This document shows, in pieces, positions 1 to 6,068 of a stretch of DNA of 12,709 bases. This DNA comes from an uncultured Clostridia bacterium (lineage in GTDB: Bacteria > Bacillota > Clostridia > Oscillospirales > Ruminococcaceae). How positions within the stretch are numbered: the stretch's first letter is position 1; every line of letters starts with the position of its first letter. The notes under the pieces were generated by a model. The model saw nothing but the letters and a program-made list of their open reading frames with translations, ran no database searches and was not told where the DNA came from. Both the position numbers and the translations under genes were made by a program. The DNA is taken from positions 1-12,709 of the forward strand of contig CAMBHV010000016.1 in assembly GCA_945867255.1 (NCBI GenBank). Reading direction: 5' to 3'.

Positions 1-861
1 CCAGGAGGAGTTGTGGTAATATTCCAAAAGGCGCGTTTTGTTGGAAAAACAAAACGCAGCGCTCATTTTCACCTTGTAATCCGGCTTGTCCTCACGATCC
101 CGGCCTTCGGCAGAAGACTGGCAAAAGCGCACCGGCGTCAGGCTCTCGTTATCCGCCAGTTCCTCCACATAATCTTCAATGCCCTTTTCATATAAAAATT
201 CCTGCGTCTTTTTTCCCTCAGGCGTTTCGTAATGGAACTCAAAGGTGACGCCCGCATTTACCACTGCCTGACGCTTGATGGTGTCCAGATAATATTCCAC
301 CGGCACGTTGATGTCGGTAAACACTTCTCTGTCCGGCTTCCAGCGAATCTTCGAGCCGGTTCTGCGGCGGCCAGAAGCTTCTTTATGCAGGCCACCCACA
401 TTTTCTCCCTTTTGAAAATCCAGATGATAATGGAATCCGTCGCGCCAAACATCCGCCTGCATCCACTCCGAAGAATACTGTGTTGCACACAGGCCCAGGC
501 CATTCAGGCCCAGAGAGTACTCGTAGTTTTCCTGCCCGGCAGAATATTTTCCGCCGGCGTACAGTTCACAAAACAACAGTTCCCAGTTGTAGCGCTGTTC
601 CTTCTGGTTATAATCTACCGGCATGCCACGGCCAAAATCTTCCACTTCCACCGAACCGTCCGTAAACCTTGTGATAAGAATACGGTTTCCAAAGCCCTGC
701 CGGGCCTCATCGATGGAATTGGATAAAATTTCAAAAATAGAATGGGCACACCCATCCACGCCGTCCGAGCCAAAAATAACGCCCGGGCGCTTGCGCACAC
801 GGTCGGCCCCTTTCAGCATGGTGATGCTTTCATTGGTATAGGCTGCGTTTTTCTTCGCCAT
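1..861 (-). CDS. Type II topoisomerase subunit B (ParE/GyrB-like), N-terminal part, cut by the left edge
   Basis: The ATPase (GHKL) and start of the transducer domain of a topoisomerase IV/gyrase B-type subunit, which would use ATP to drive DNA strand passage together with an A subunit not seen here. The frame opens with ATG at 859-861 behind GGAGGA (866-871) and stays open for 287 codons to base 1. Motifs: the N-box with Glu44 and Asn48 (EILSNSIDEA), the Mg/ATP loop DFGRGMPV (Asp75, Gly77, Gly79), GGKY at 103-106, and GLNGLG at 118-123. The last replaces the usual GLHGVG, and DFGRG replaces DNGRG. These changes fit a divergent clostridial paralog rather than the main GyrB. The residues essential for the ATPase fold are present, so it is probably active. 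The toprim and C-terminal regions lie outside the window, so parE versus gyrB naming is left open. It sits 102 bp downstream of the zinc-ribbon gene on the same strand. Confidence 0.93.
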   Translation of the reverse strand, partial: MAKKNAAYTNESITMLKGADRVRKRPGVIFGSDGVDGCAHSIFEILSNSIDEARQGFGNRILITRFTDGSVEVEDFGRGMPVDYNQKEQRYNWELLFCELYAGGKYSAGQENYEYSLGLNGLGLCATQYSSEWMQADVWRDGFHYHLDFQKGENVGGLHKEASGRRRTGSKIRWKPDREVFTDINVPVEYYLDTIKRQAVVNAGVTFEFHYETPEGKKTQEFLYEKGIEDYVEELADNESLTPVRFCQSSAEGRDREDKPDYKVKMSAAFCFSNKTRLLEYYHNSSW

Positions 862-904
862 GGTTTCCTCCGGTCTAACGGTAAGTTTCACGAAAGCGCC
901 GCGC

Positions 905-929
905 GCGCAGAAAGCTGGCCCTTCTGCGC
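905..929. repeat. GC-rich inverted repeat between the zinc-ribbon gene and the topoisomerase gene
   Basis: GCGCAGAA (905-912) pairs perfectly with TTCTGCGC (922-929) across a 9-nt loop, flanked by further alternating GC sequence (893-938) that can extend the stem imperfectly. It lies between two same-strand genes. On the minus strand only a short T stretch follows, so it is at best a weak terminator or an mRNA processing/stability hairpin. Confidence 0.45.
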
Positions 930-963
930 CGCGCGGCGAAAAAGCAAATTCAGATAATATGCG

Positions 964-1665
964 TTATACTTTACGCGGCGGCGTGCGGTAGTTTGCGCCG
1001 GCAGCACTGGCCTGCTGCGTGGGCAGCACCTGCATAGATGCGTCATACATAGGCCGCTGAGGCACACTGCGGCGCTGTGCCTCATGGATGGCAGCCGCCA
1101 GCATGGCTTTGTCTGCTCCGCATTCCGTGCACATGCGCTTGCCAATGCCTGCATTGTAATTGAACGCACCACACGCACAGCGCCAACCGTCTTCCGCCTG
1201 CGCAGGACGGTATATCAGACCCTGGATGTGAAGCGCATTTTCTACAAAGCGGCGTTCCGTCTCACCCAGCGCCTGTGGGCGGGGCAAAGCAACGGGTGGG
1301 CAATTCTTTAGGCTGTGCGTGGTGCCGTCGTATGTTACACTGACAAGCGAAGCTTCCACGCTGCCAAGCGGCACGTCAGAGATAAAAACGCCATCGTCAA
1401 AACCAAATGTTTCGCCTTCCGCGGCGTTTACATCTTCATAAATAAAATCGTCTTCCCCAATCACATGGCCCTGTTTATCTTTACAGCGAAAATGGGCCAC
1501 AAGCCGCTGCAGCGGGCGTGAATACAGGTTTTTAAAAGTAAGTGTCACCACAATTTCTCCGGTGTCTTCCATACGGAACAATTCCACCATGGAAAAATGA
1601 ACGGGGCTGCCCTTGCAATAATAACTTGCGCGCGAGCGCGCAATTGGTGTGAATGCTTGGCTCAT
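964..1665 (-). CDS. Zinc-ribbon protein of unknown function
   Basis: A 233-residue protein that I do not recognise as a named family. The N-terminal two thirds (about 15-125) alternate hydrophobic and charged stretches typical of a small beta-sandwich (for example VVTLTFKNLYSRPL near 39-52 and VEASLVSVTYDG near 103-114). This is followed by a helix-forming linker and a clear zinc ribbon at 163-182, with Cys163-x-Cys165 and Cys179-x2-Cys182. The tail (200-233) is Gln/Pro/Ala-rich and probably disordered. There is no signal peptide or membrane segment, so a cytoplasmic location is likely. The frame is open to 1767, but I chose ATG 1663-1665 because AAGAGGA lies just upstream and the extra 34 residues look non-coding. 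A good promoter lies at 1783-1811 and a tandem palindrome overlaps its -35 box, so the gene is probably regulated. It is followed by the topoisomerase gene on the same strand. Confidence 0.8.
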   Translation of the reverse strand: MSQAFTPIARSRASYYCKGSPVHFSMVELFRMEDTGEIVVTLTFKNLYSRPLQRLVAHFRCKDKQGHVIGEDDFIYEDVNAAEGETFGFDDGVFISDVPLGSVEASLVSVTYDGTTHSLKNCPPVALPRPQALGETERRFVENALHIQGLIYRPAQAEDGWRCACGAFNYNAGIGKRMCTECGADKAMLAAAIHEAQRRSVPQRPMYDASMQVLPTQQASAAGANYRTPPRKV

Positions 1666-1782
1666 GTATCTATCCTCTTGCTGATTTCTCCTTGCCGCGT
1701 CACAGCAAAGTGCAGGGCGCGCACAGGTGATGGGCATATACACACCAGGTACACTTGGCCCTGGCATACGAATGCAATTTTG

Positions 1783-1811
1783 ATTTTATCATATTTTTTT
1801 CTTTGGGGCAA
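1783..1811 (-). promoter_or_regulatory. Sigma-A promoter for the zinc-ribbon gene
   Basis: On the minus strand, -35 TTGCCC (1806-1811, 4/6) and -10 TAAAAT (1783-1788, 5/6) are separated by 17 nt. The -35 box lies inside the first copy of the 18-bp repeat at 1805-1840, as expected if a regulator binds there. The leader to ATG 1665 is about 110 nt. Confidence 0.65.
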
Positions 1812-1840
1812 GCGCTTTTGCCGGGGCAAGCGCTTTTGCC
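1805..1840. repeat. Two exact tandem copies of an 18-bp palindromic unit, likely operator
   Basis: GGGGCAAGCGCTTTTGCC occurs at 1805-1822 and again, identically, at 1823-1840. Each copy holds the perfect 8-bp palindrome AAGCGCTT (1810-1817, 1828-1835) and GGCAA/TTGCC arms. A palindrome with a central CG resembles LacI/CcpA-family operators, but only about 6 of the 9 fixed cre positions match. The pair overlaps and extends upstream of the minus-strand -35 box and lies about 50 bp upstream of the plus-strand promoter, so it could control either divergent gene. The identity of the regulator is inference only. Confidence 0.6.
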
Positions 1841-1887
1841 ACACCGTATATTGCTGATGGCAAGCGGGTTCTCACAGAGCATCTCGC

Positions 1888-1916
1888 ATGACTTTCTACC
1901 GGTTTCGTGATATACT
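1888..1916 (+). promoter_or_regulatory. Promoter for the aldehyde dehydrogenase gene
   Basis: -35 ATGACT (1888-1893, 4/6), a 17-nt spacer and -10 TATACT (1911-1916, 5/6), with an upstream TG (1908-1909) making an extended -10. The predicted start near 1923 gives a leader of about 58 nt to ATG 1981. Confidence 0.55.
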
Positions 1917-1980
1917 GAGAATACTTTCTGCAAGAATGAGCCCCCCACAGGAATGACGCTTTTGTACCAGGAGGTTATTT

Positions 1981-3360
1981 ATGCAACCCTCTCACATTCA
2001 CGAGCTGTGCCAGGCGCAGCGCAGCCATTTTGAATCCGGCGTTCCCTGTATGCTGGACACACGACGTGCTGCGCTGGCAAAGCTTGCGCAGGCGTTGAAA
2101 GAATATGAAACCGAACTTCTTTCCGCTATGGAGCAGGACCTTGGAAAGCCCCGTTTGGAAGGGTATTTCTGTGAATTGGCTCTTGTGATGGATGAAGTAC
2201 GCTATGCACAAAAACATGTTGCCCAATGGGCCAGGCCCACGCGCTGCCGTACACCCTTGGCCCAGTTTCCATCAAAAAGTTTTATCCTTCACAGGCCCAA
2301 AGGCTGTGTTTTGATTATGAGCCCGTGGAACTACCCCGTACTGCTCACGCTGGCGCCACTGGTGGGCGCGCTGGCCGCAGGCTGCTGTGCCATTGTAAAA
2401 CCCAGTGCCTATGCCCCTCATGTATCTGCTGCGCTGGCCCGCATGCTGAAGCATGCCTTTCTTCCACAACACGTGGCTGTGGTGGAGGGCGGCCGCGCCG
2501 AAAACACGGCTTTGCTGGATGAAGCATTCGATCACATCTTTTTTACCGGAAGCGTGGAAGTGGGAAAACTTGTAATGGAAAAAGCCTCTCAGCATGTATG
2601 CCCCGTTACGCTGGAACTTGGTGGAAAAAGCCCATGCCTCGTGGCACAAAGCGCCGACATTCCCCTTGCTGCAAAACGCATTGCCTTTGGCAAATTTCTG
2701 AACGCGGGGCAAACCTGCGTGGCACCGGACTATGTGCTGTGTGCTTCCGGGCTGGAAGAAAAGCTGATTGCTGCGTTGCATGAAGCCGTGCAATCCTTTT
2801 TTGGGCCGGATGCACTTGCCCTGCCGGATTGTAACCGCATCGTAAACGAAAAACATTTTCACCGTCTGTGCAGCCTGTTGGAAGGGCAGGACATCGCCTT
2901 CGGCGGCCGGTATGATGCGCATACACTTCGCATAGAACCCACAGTGCTGAAAAACGTGTCTTCTGAAAGCGCCGTGATGCAGGAAGAGATCTTTGGCCCT
3001 ATTCTGCCCGTTCTGTCCGTGCCGGATATCCAGGCCGCCATCCGCTTCATTAACAACCGGCCGCGGCCGCTGGCCTTGTATCTGTTCACAAAAGATAAAT
3101 CTGACGAGCATGCCGTGTTTGATCAGTGTCATTTTGGCGGCGGCTGTGTGAACGACACCATCATCCATCTGGCCACTCACCAGATGGGGTTCGGCGGTGT
3201 GGGCCAAAGCGGCATGGGCAGCTATCATGGCAAACGCAGTTTTGACACTTTCAGCCATGAAGAGAGCATCGTAAAAAAAGCCCTCTGGCTGGATCTTCCC
3301 TTCCGCTACCGCCCCTATACACAAAAAAAAGCGCGCATCGTGCGCAAAGTAATGCGCTGA
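1981..3360 (+). CDS. NAD(P)-dependent aldehyde dehydrogenase, class 3-like
   Basis: A 459-residue aldehyde dehydrogenase, a soluble enzyme oxidising an aldehyde to the carboxylate with NAD(P)+. All core elements are present: oxyanion Asn117 (SPWNYP, 114-119), nucleotide-binding Lys140 (VKPS), Rossmann FTGS (188-191), general base Glu212 (LELGGKSP), catalytic Cys246 (NAGQTC) and EEIFGP (335-340). The short length (about 460 rather than 490-500) and the hydrophobic-basic C-terminus (ALWLDLPFRYRPY, then KKARIVRKVMR) match the fatty/long-chain class 3 group (YwdH/ALDH3-like), so medium- or long-chain or aromatic aldehydes are plausible; the exact substrate cannot be read. ATG 1981 follows AGGAGG (1970-1975). 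No terminator is visible before the methyltransferase 73 bp downstream, so the two may share a transcript. Confidence 0.95.
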   Translation: MQPSHIHELCQAQRSHFESGVPCMLDTRRAALAKLAQALKEYETELLSAMEQDLGKPRLEGYFCELALVMDEVRYAQKHVAQWARPTRCRTPLAQFPSKSFILHRPKGCVLIMSPWNYPVLLTLAPLVGALAAGCCAIVKPSAYAPHVSAALARMLKHAFLPQHVAVVEGGRAENTALLDEAFDHIFFTGSVEVGKLVMEKASQHVCPVTLELGGKSPCLVAQSADIPLAAKRIAFGKFLNAGQTCVAPDYVLCASGLEEKLIAALHEAVQSFFGPDALALPDCNRIVNEKHFHRLCSLLEGQDIAFGGRYDAHTLRIEPTVLKNVSSESAVMQEEIFGPILPVLSVPDIQAAIRFINNRPRPLALYLFTKDKSDEHAVFDQCHFGGGCVNDTIIHLATHQMGFGGVGQSGMGSYHGKRSFDTFSHEESIVKKALWLDLPFRYRPYTQKKARIVRKVMR

Positions 3361-3385
3361 ATATCCGTTTTTTCCGGTACATCAT

Positions 3386-3399
3386 CGAAAGCGTTTACA
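3386..3399. promoter_or_regulatory. cre-like site (CcpA operator candidate)
   Basis: CGAAAGCGTTTACA matches the catabolite-response consensus TGWNANCGNTNWCA at every fixed position except the first base. It lies between the aldehyde dehydrogenase stop and the methyltransferase ribosome binding site. Its function there is unproven; it could act as a roadblock or regulate a weak internal promoter that I cannot identify. Confidence 0.4.
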
Positions 3400-3512
3400 C
3401 AAACAAAAAACATGGGAAAGGAGACTCCACTTTATGGATACAAGTTCTTATCTCAAATGCCTTTTATACAAACTTTGATGAAGACGGCCGTCTTGCCAGC
3501 CGCCACGGCGCA

Positions 3513-4232
3513 GTGGAGTTTCTTACCACTATGCGCTATATCGAACGATACGCACAGCCGGGCGCCCACGTGCTGGAGGTAGGCGCAGGCACAGGCCGTT
3601 ATTCCCACGCACTGGCGCGCCGCGGGTACCTTGTGGACGCCGTAGAGCTGCTGGCGCATAACATCGAAATCTTTCGCGCCAACACCCTGCCTGAAGAAAA
3701 CGTGTCTGTTATACAGGGCAACGCACTGGATCTTTCATCCTTCGCGGATAACTTGTATGACATGACTCTTCTTTTAGGGCCGCTGTATCATCTTTACACA
3801 AAACAGGACAAACGCCAGGCCCTGTGCGAAGCATTGCGCGTTACAAAGCCGGGTGGTGTCATAATTGCCGCTTATGTCATTTCAGATGGCTGCTTGTTGG
3901 ATGAAGGATTTCGCAGAGGCAACATCAATGTGACAGAATATGTACGGGATGGCCTGCTGGATGCACAAACCTTTGCCGCACACTCTGAACCGAAAGATTT
4001 ATTTGAACTGGTGCGCAAGGAAGACATAGACGAACTGATGGCCGGTATGCCCGCAAGGCGTTTGCATTATGTGGCCACAGACGGCTGTGCCCTATTGCTT
4101 CGTGATGAGCTGGATGCTATGGACGATGATATGTTCCAGATGTACCTGAACTACCATTTTGCCACATGTGAGCGCGAGGACATGCTGGGGTTCACAAGCC
4201 ATGCCGCAGATGTTTTCCAAAAACAGCCTTAA
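3513..4232 (+). CDS. SAM-dependent class I methyltransferase; 5' end probably frameshifted
   Basis: A Rossmann-fold methyltransferase of 239 residues from GTG 3513. SAM-binding motif I is VLEVGAGTGRYS (20-31), followed by the acidic VDAVEL (41-46), VIQGNALDL (66-74) and the LLGPLYHL strand (87-94). The family is common in Firmicutes with unknown substrate, usually a small molecule. GTG 3513 is unlikely to be the native start. The same frame upstream encodes NFDEDGRLASRHGA, which resembles the conserved family N-terminus, but it has no ATG, GTG or TTG. Meanwhile AAAGGAG (3417-3423) precedes ATG 3434 in a different frame, which reads 14 codons and stops at TGA 3476-3478. A +1 shift near 3470-3478 would join them into a protein of about 265 residues. 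It is therefore a sequencing error, a damaged gene or a recoded gene. A strong terminator follows at 4256. Confidence 0.8.
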   Translation: MEFLTTMRYIERYAQPGAHVLEVGAGTGRYSHALARRGYLVDAVELLAHNIEIFRANTLPEENVSVIQGNALDLSSFADNLYDMTLLLGPLYHLYTKQDKRQALCEALRVTKPGGVIIAAYVISDGCLLDEGFRRGNINVTEYVRDGLLDAQTFAAHSEPKDLFELVRKEDIDELMAGMPARRLHYVATDGCALLLRDELDAMDDDMFQMYLNYHFATCEREDMLGFTSHAADVFQKQP

Positions 4233-4255
4233 AAGTCCGAATGCAAAACATAAAA

Positions 4256-4287
4256 GGCCGGCAAGAATTTTCTTGCCGGCCTTTTTT
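4256..4287 (+). terminator. Rho-independent terminator after the methyltransferase
   Basis: GGCCGGCAAG (4256-4265) and CTTGCCGGCC (4272-4281) form a perfect 10-bp stem with an AATTTT loop, followed by six T (4282-4287). A run of four A precedes the stem. It lies 24 nt after the stop codon and ends the aldehyde dehydrogenase-methyltransferase unit. Confidence 0.95.
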
Positions 4288-4432
4288 ATAGGGCACATGA
4301 TATGCTGTTTTCATAGCTATTCAGAAATTTCTTCGTGTTACACTGCTAAAAAAGCCGGTTTTATTCACCCATTCCTCAGGCCGCACAAACTTGCAGGCTT
4401 TTCATTTTTTCTCTACCAGATCAGCCTTAGAT

Positions 4433-4442
4433 ATGGTACCAT
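4433..4442. repeat. Perfect 10-bp palindrome in the AlkD upstream region
   Basis: ATGGTACCAT sits 29 bp before the AlkD start codon. No convincing -35/-10 pair was found in 4288-4471, so its placement relative to a promoter is unknown. It may be an operator or chance. The rest of this 184-bp gap holds nothing else I can support. Confidence 0.25.
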
Positions 4443-4471
4443 TTTATCAGGTAAATAAGGAGGGAACTTGC

Positions 4472-5176
4472 ATGACACAAGCACAGCTTCATACTGCGCT
4501 GGCTGTGGCATCTGAGCCAGCATATGCTGATTTTTCCACAAGGCTTTTGGGTGGCGTACAAAAACCGCTGCTGGGTGTGCGGCTGCCCACATTGCGCAAA
4601 CTGGCCGCGCAAATCGTGCGGGAAAACGGGGAACATGCGCTGGATATCTGCGCACGTGGGCAATACTTCGAAGACGTAATGCTGAAAGGCATGGTGTTGG
4701 GCCGCCTGCACGCGCCATTTTCCATGGTGATGAGCAAAACTGCCTCCTTTCTGGATGAAATTGATAACTGGTCTGTGTGTGACAGCTTCTGCGCCGGCTA
4801 TACGCACGCCAAAAAGCATCCCGCAGAAGTTTTTTCATTTGCCTGCAGCATTCTTTCAGACAAGCGGGAATTTACGGCGCGCTGTGGAGTAGTCCTTCTG
4901 ATGGATCATTTCCGAGGCACTTCTTACGGCACACAAGCGCTGAAAGCGATTGCGGGGGTAGATGCAGCCGGCCGCTATTATGTGCAAATGGCTCTTGCCT
5001 GGGCGCTGGCCACGTTTTACTTGGATTCGCCGGATGAGGTGTTCCGCATTCTGCGCACCCATCCGGATCAAACGGTGTGCAGAATGGCTGTGCGCAAATT
5101 ATGTGAATCGCACCGGGTGAGCGACACCGCAAAAACGCAGGCAAAACAGCTTTGGAAGGAGCGGAACGGCACATGA
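4472..5176 (+). CDS. AlkD-type DNA alkylation repair glycosylase
   Basis: A 234-residue all-helical HEAT-like repeat protein of the AlkD/DNA alkylation repair family, which excises cationic alkylated purines such as 3-methyladenine and 7-methylguanine from DNA. Family anchors are NWSVCD (99-104), with Trp100 and Asp104 at the same spacing as Trp109/Asp113 of Bacillus cereus AlkD, Arg137 in ARCGVVLLMDHF, and Trp178 in YYVQMALAWALATFYL. The Asp104-Trp178 distance also equals that between AlkD Asp113 and Trp187. The catalytic and DNA-contact residues therefore seem intact. ATG 4472 is chosen because AAGGAGGG (4457-4464) sits at ideal distance; the frame is open 27 codons further upstream but without a comparable site. 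Its stop overlaps the next start (ATGA), coupling it to the alkyltransferase gene. Confidence 0.9.
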   Translation: MTQAQLHTALAVASEPAYADFSTRLLGGVQKPLLGVRLPTLRKLAAQIVRENGEHALDICARGQYFEDVMLKGMVLGRLHAPFSMVMSKTASFLDEIDNWSVCDSFCAGYTHAKKHPAEVFSFACSILSDKREFTARCGVVLLMDHFRGTSYGTQALKAIAGVDAAGRYYVQMALAWALATFYLDSPDEVFRILRTHPDQTVCRMAVRKLCESHRVSDTAKTQAKQLWKERNGT

Positions 5177-5478
5177 CGGAATTTACAAGGCGCGTATATG
5201 AAGTGGTAAAACAAATTCCAAAAGGGTGTGTAGCCAGTTACGGCCAGGTGGCGCAACTGGCCGGCAACCCGCGCGGCGCGCGCGGGGTTGGCTTTGCGCT
5301 ACACCGAAACCCGCAGCCGGGTGTGATTCCCTGCCATCGTGTGGTGTTTCAGGACGGCAGCACCTGCACCGGCTTTGCCTTCGGGGGGCCCGAAGTGCAG
5401 CGCAGGTTGTTGCAGGAGGAAGGCGTTGTATTTTTGCCGGATGGCCGTGTGGACATGGAGGCCTGCCGCTGGTTGTAA
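5173..5478 (+). CDS. Small MGMT/Ogt-type alkyltransferase domain protein
   Basis: A 101-residue protein consisting only of the DNA-binding/alkyltransferase domain of O6-alkylguanine-DNA methyltransferases. It has the helix-turn-helix region ASYGQVAQLAG (21-31), the arginine finger in GNPRGARGVG (Arg37), Asn46-Pro47, and the active-site motif IPCHRVV with Cys54. Because Cys54 is present rather than Trp or Ala, it may be a true suicide methyltransferase rather than an alkyltransferase-like (ATL) protein. However, the short length and lack of the N-terminal domain resemble ATL proteins, so which activity it has is uncertain. The start ATG 5173 overlaps the AlkD stop in ATGA, and GGAGCGGAA upstream provides a ribosome site within the AlkD gene. 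The two form a base-excision plus direct-reversal repair pair. Confidence 0.88.
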   Translation: MTEFTRRVYEVVKQIPKGCVASYGQVAQLAGNPRGARGVGFALHRNPQPGVIPCHRVVFQDGSTCTGFAFGGPEVQRRLLQEEGVVFLPDGRVDMEACRWL

Positions 5479-5522
5479 ACATGCAAAGGGGCAGCAAGGC
5501 AATCTCGTCCAAATAGAGAATC

Positions 5523-5556
5523 AAAGCGCGGTACTCTGAATGAGCACCGCGCTTTT
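5523..5556. terminator. Hairpin terminator between convergent genes
   Basis: AAAGCGCGGT (5523-5532) pairs with ACCGCGCTTT (5546-5555). The stem continues through CTC/GAG (5534-5536/5542-5544) after one mismatch, with a 5-nt loop. It lies between the plus-strand alkyltransferase stop and the minus-strand bilS stop and probably serves both. T tracts are short on both strands, so efficiency is uncertain. Confidence 0.7.
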
Positions 5557-5585
5557 CCATCTGTATTTTTCCTTTGCTGAACACA

Positions 5586-6068
5586 TCAGCCCTTTACGGA
5601 TGCACACAGACGTGCCAGATCCTGCGCATCCGGATGGCTTTGCGCTGCATCGAAATTCTGCAACATCGCATTGCGGCGCGGGCCTGCCTCCATTGCCTCA
5701 TAACGGGCGCGCACCGCTGCTGGCATTTTGCCCTGGCACATATAAGCACCCACCAGCCGGGCATCTTTCCCCAGGTTTTCCTGCACTCTTGCAAGAATCT
5801 GTGCAAAATAAGCCTCTGCTCCCCCGAAACCGGCAGTGCCAAACAGGAATACCTGCTGTGTGGTCAGGCTTTTGAGAAAACCGGTAATGTCTTCATCACA
5901 GGTGCCTTTATCCGTCCAGAACCCTACGTAAATCACATCTGCTTGCAAGGCCTTTTCATCAGGCGTTCCGAAATAGATGCATTCCTGCTGTGGCAAGATA
6001 TCCCGAATCGTCCTGGCCAGCAGTTCTGTATTTCCTGTGCGGCTTTTATATACAATGGCATAACTCAT
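5586..6068 (-). CDS. bilS: Flavodoxin-like protein BilS
   Basis: A 160-residue flavodoxin-fold protein with the FMN phosphate loop SRTGNTE (9-15) directly after the first strand AIVY. Later strands VIYVGFWTD (45-53) and VFLFGTAGFGG (73-83) supply the isoalloxazine-contact loops. It probably carries electrons to the adjacent reductase BilR, which lacks its own flavin/NADPH domain. The context is decisive: ATG 6066-6068 overlaps the BilR stop in ATGA, and AAGGAAG lies inside the end of bilR. Gene order MarR-reductase-flavodoxin is that of the bilirubin-reductase locus bilQRS. On sequence alone it is simply a flavodoxin; the bilS name rests on its neighbours. Confidence 0.87.
   Translation of the reverse strand: MSYAIVYKSRTGNTELLARTIRDILPQQECIYFGTPDEKALQADVIYVGFWTDKGTCDEDITGFLKSLTTQQVFLFGTAGFGGAEAYFAQILARVQENLGKDARLVGAYMCQGKMPAAVRARYEAMEAGPRRNAMLQNFDAAQSHPDAQDLARLCASVKG

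Noticed and set aside
232..726. Plus-strand open frame opposite the topoisomerase gene
   Set aside because: The minus-strand frame encodes clear GHKL ATPase motifs across the whole stretch.
2272..3324. Long minus-strand open frame (350 codons) opposite the aldehyde dehydrogenase
   Set aside because: The plus-strand protein has every family motif; the opposite frame has low-complexity His/Gln/Ala composition and no ribosome binding site.
3434..3478. The 14-codon frame as an independent leader peptide
   Set aside because: It lacks the repeated codons or pause signals of attenuators, and its position makes it better explained as the displaced start of the methyltransferase.
4288..4471. Riboswitch or structured leader upstream of AlkD
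   Set aside because: No recognisable aptamer core or terminator/antiterminator pair was found; only a 10-bp palindrome stands out.
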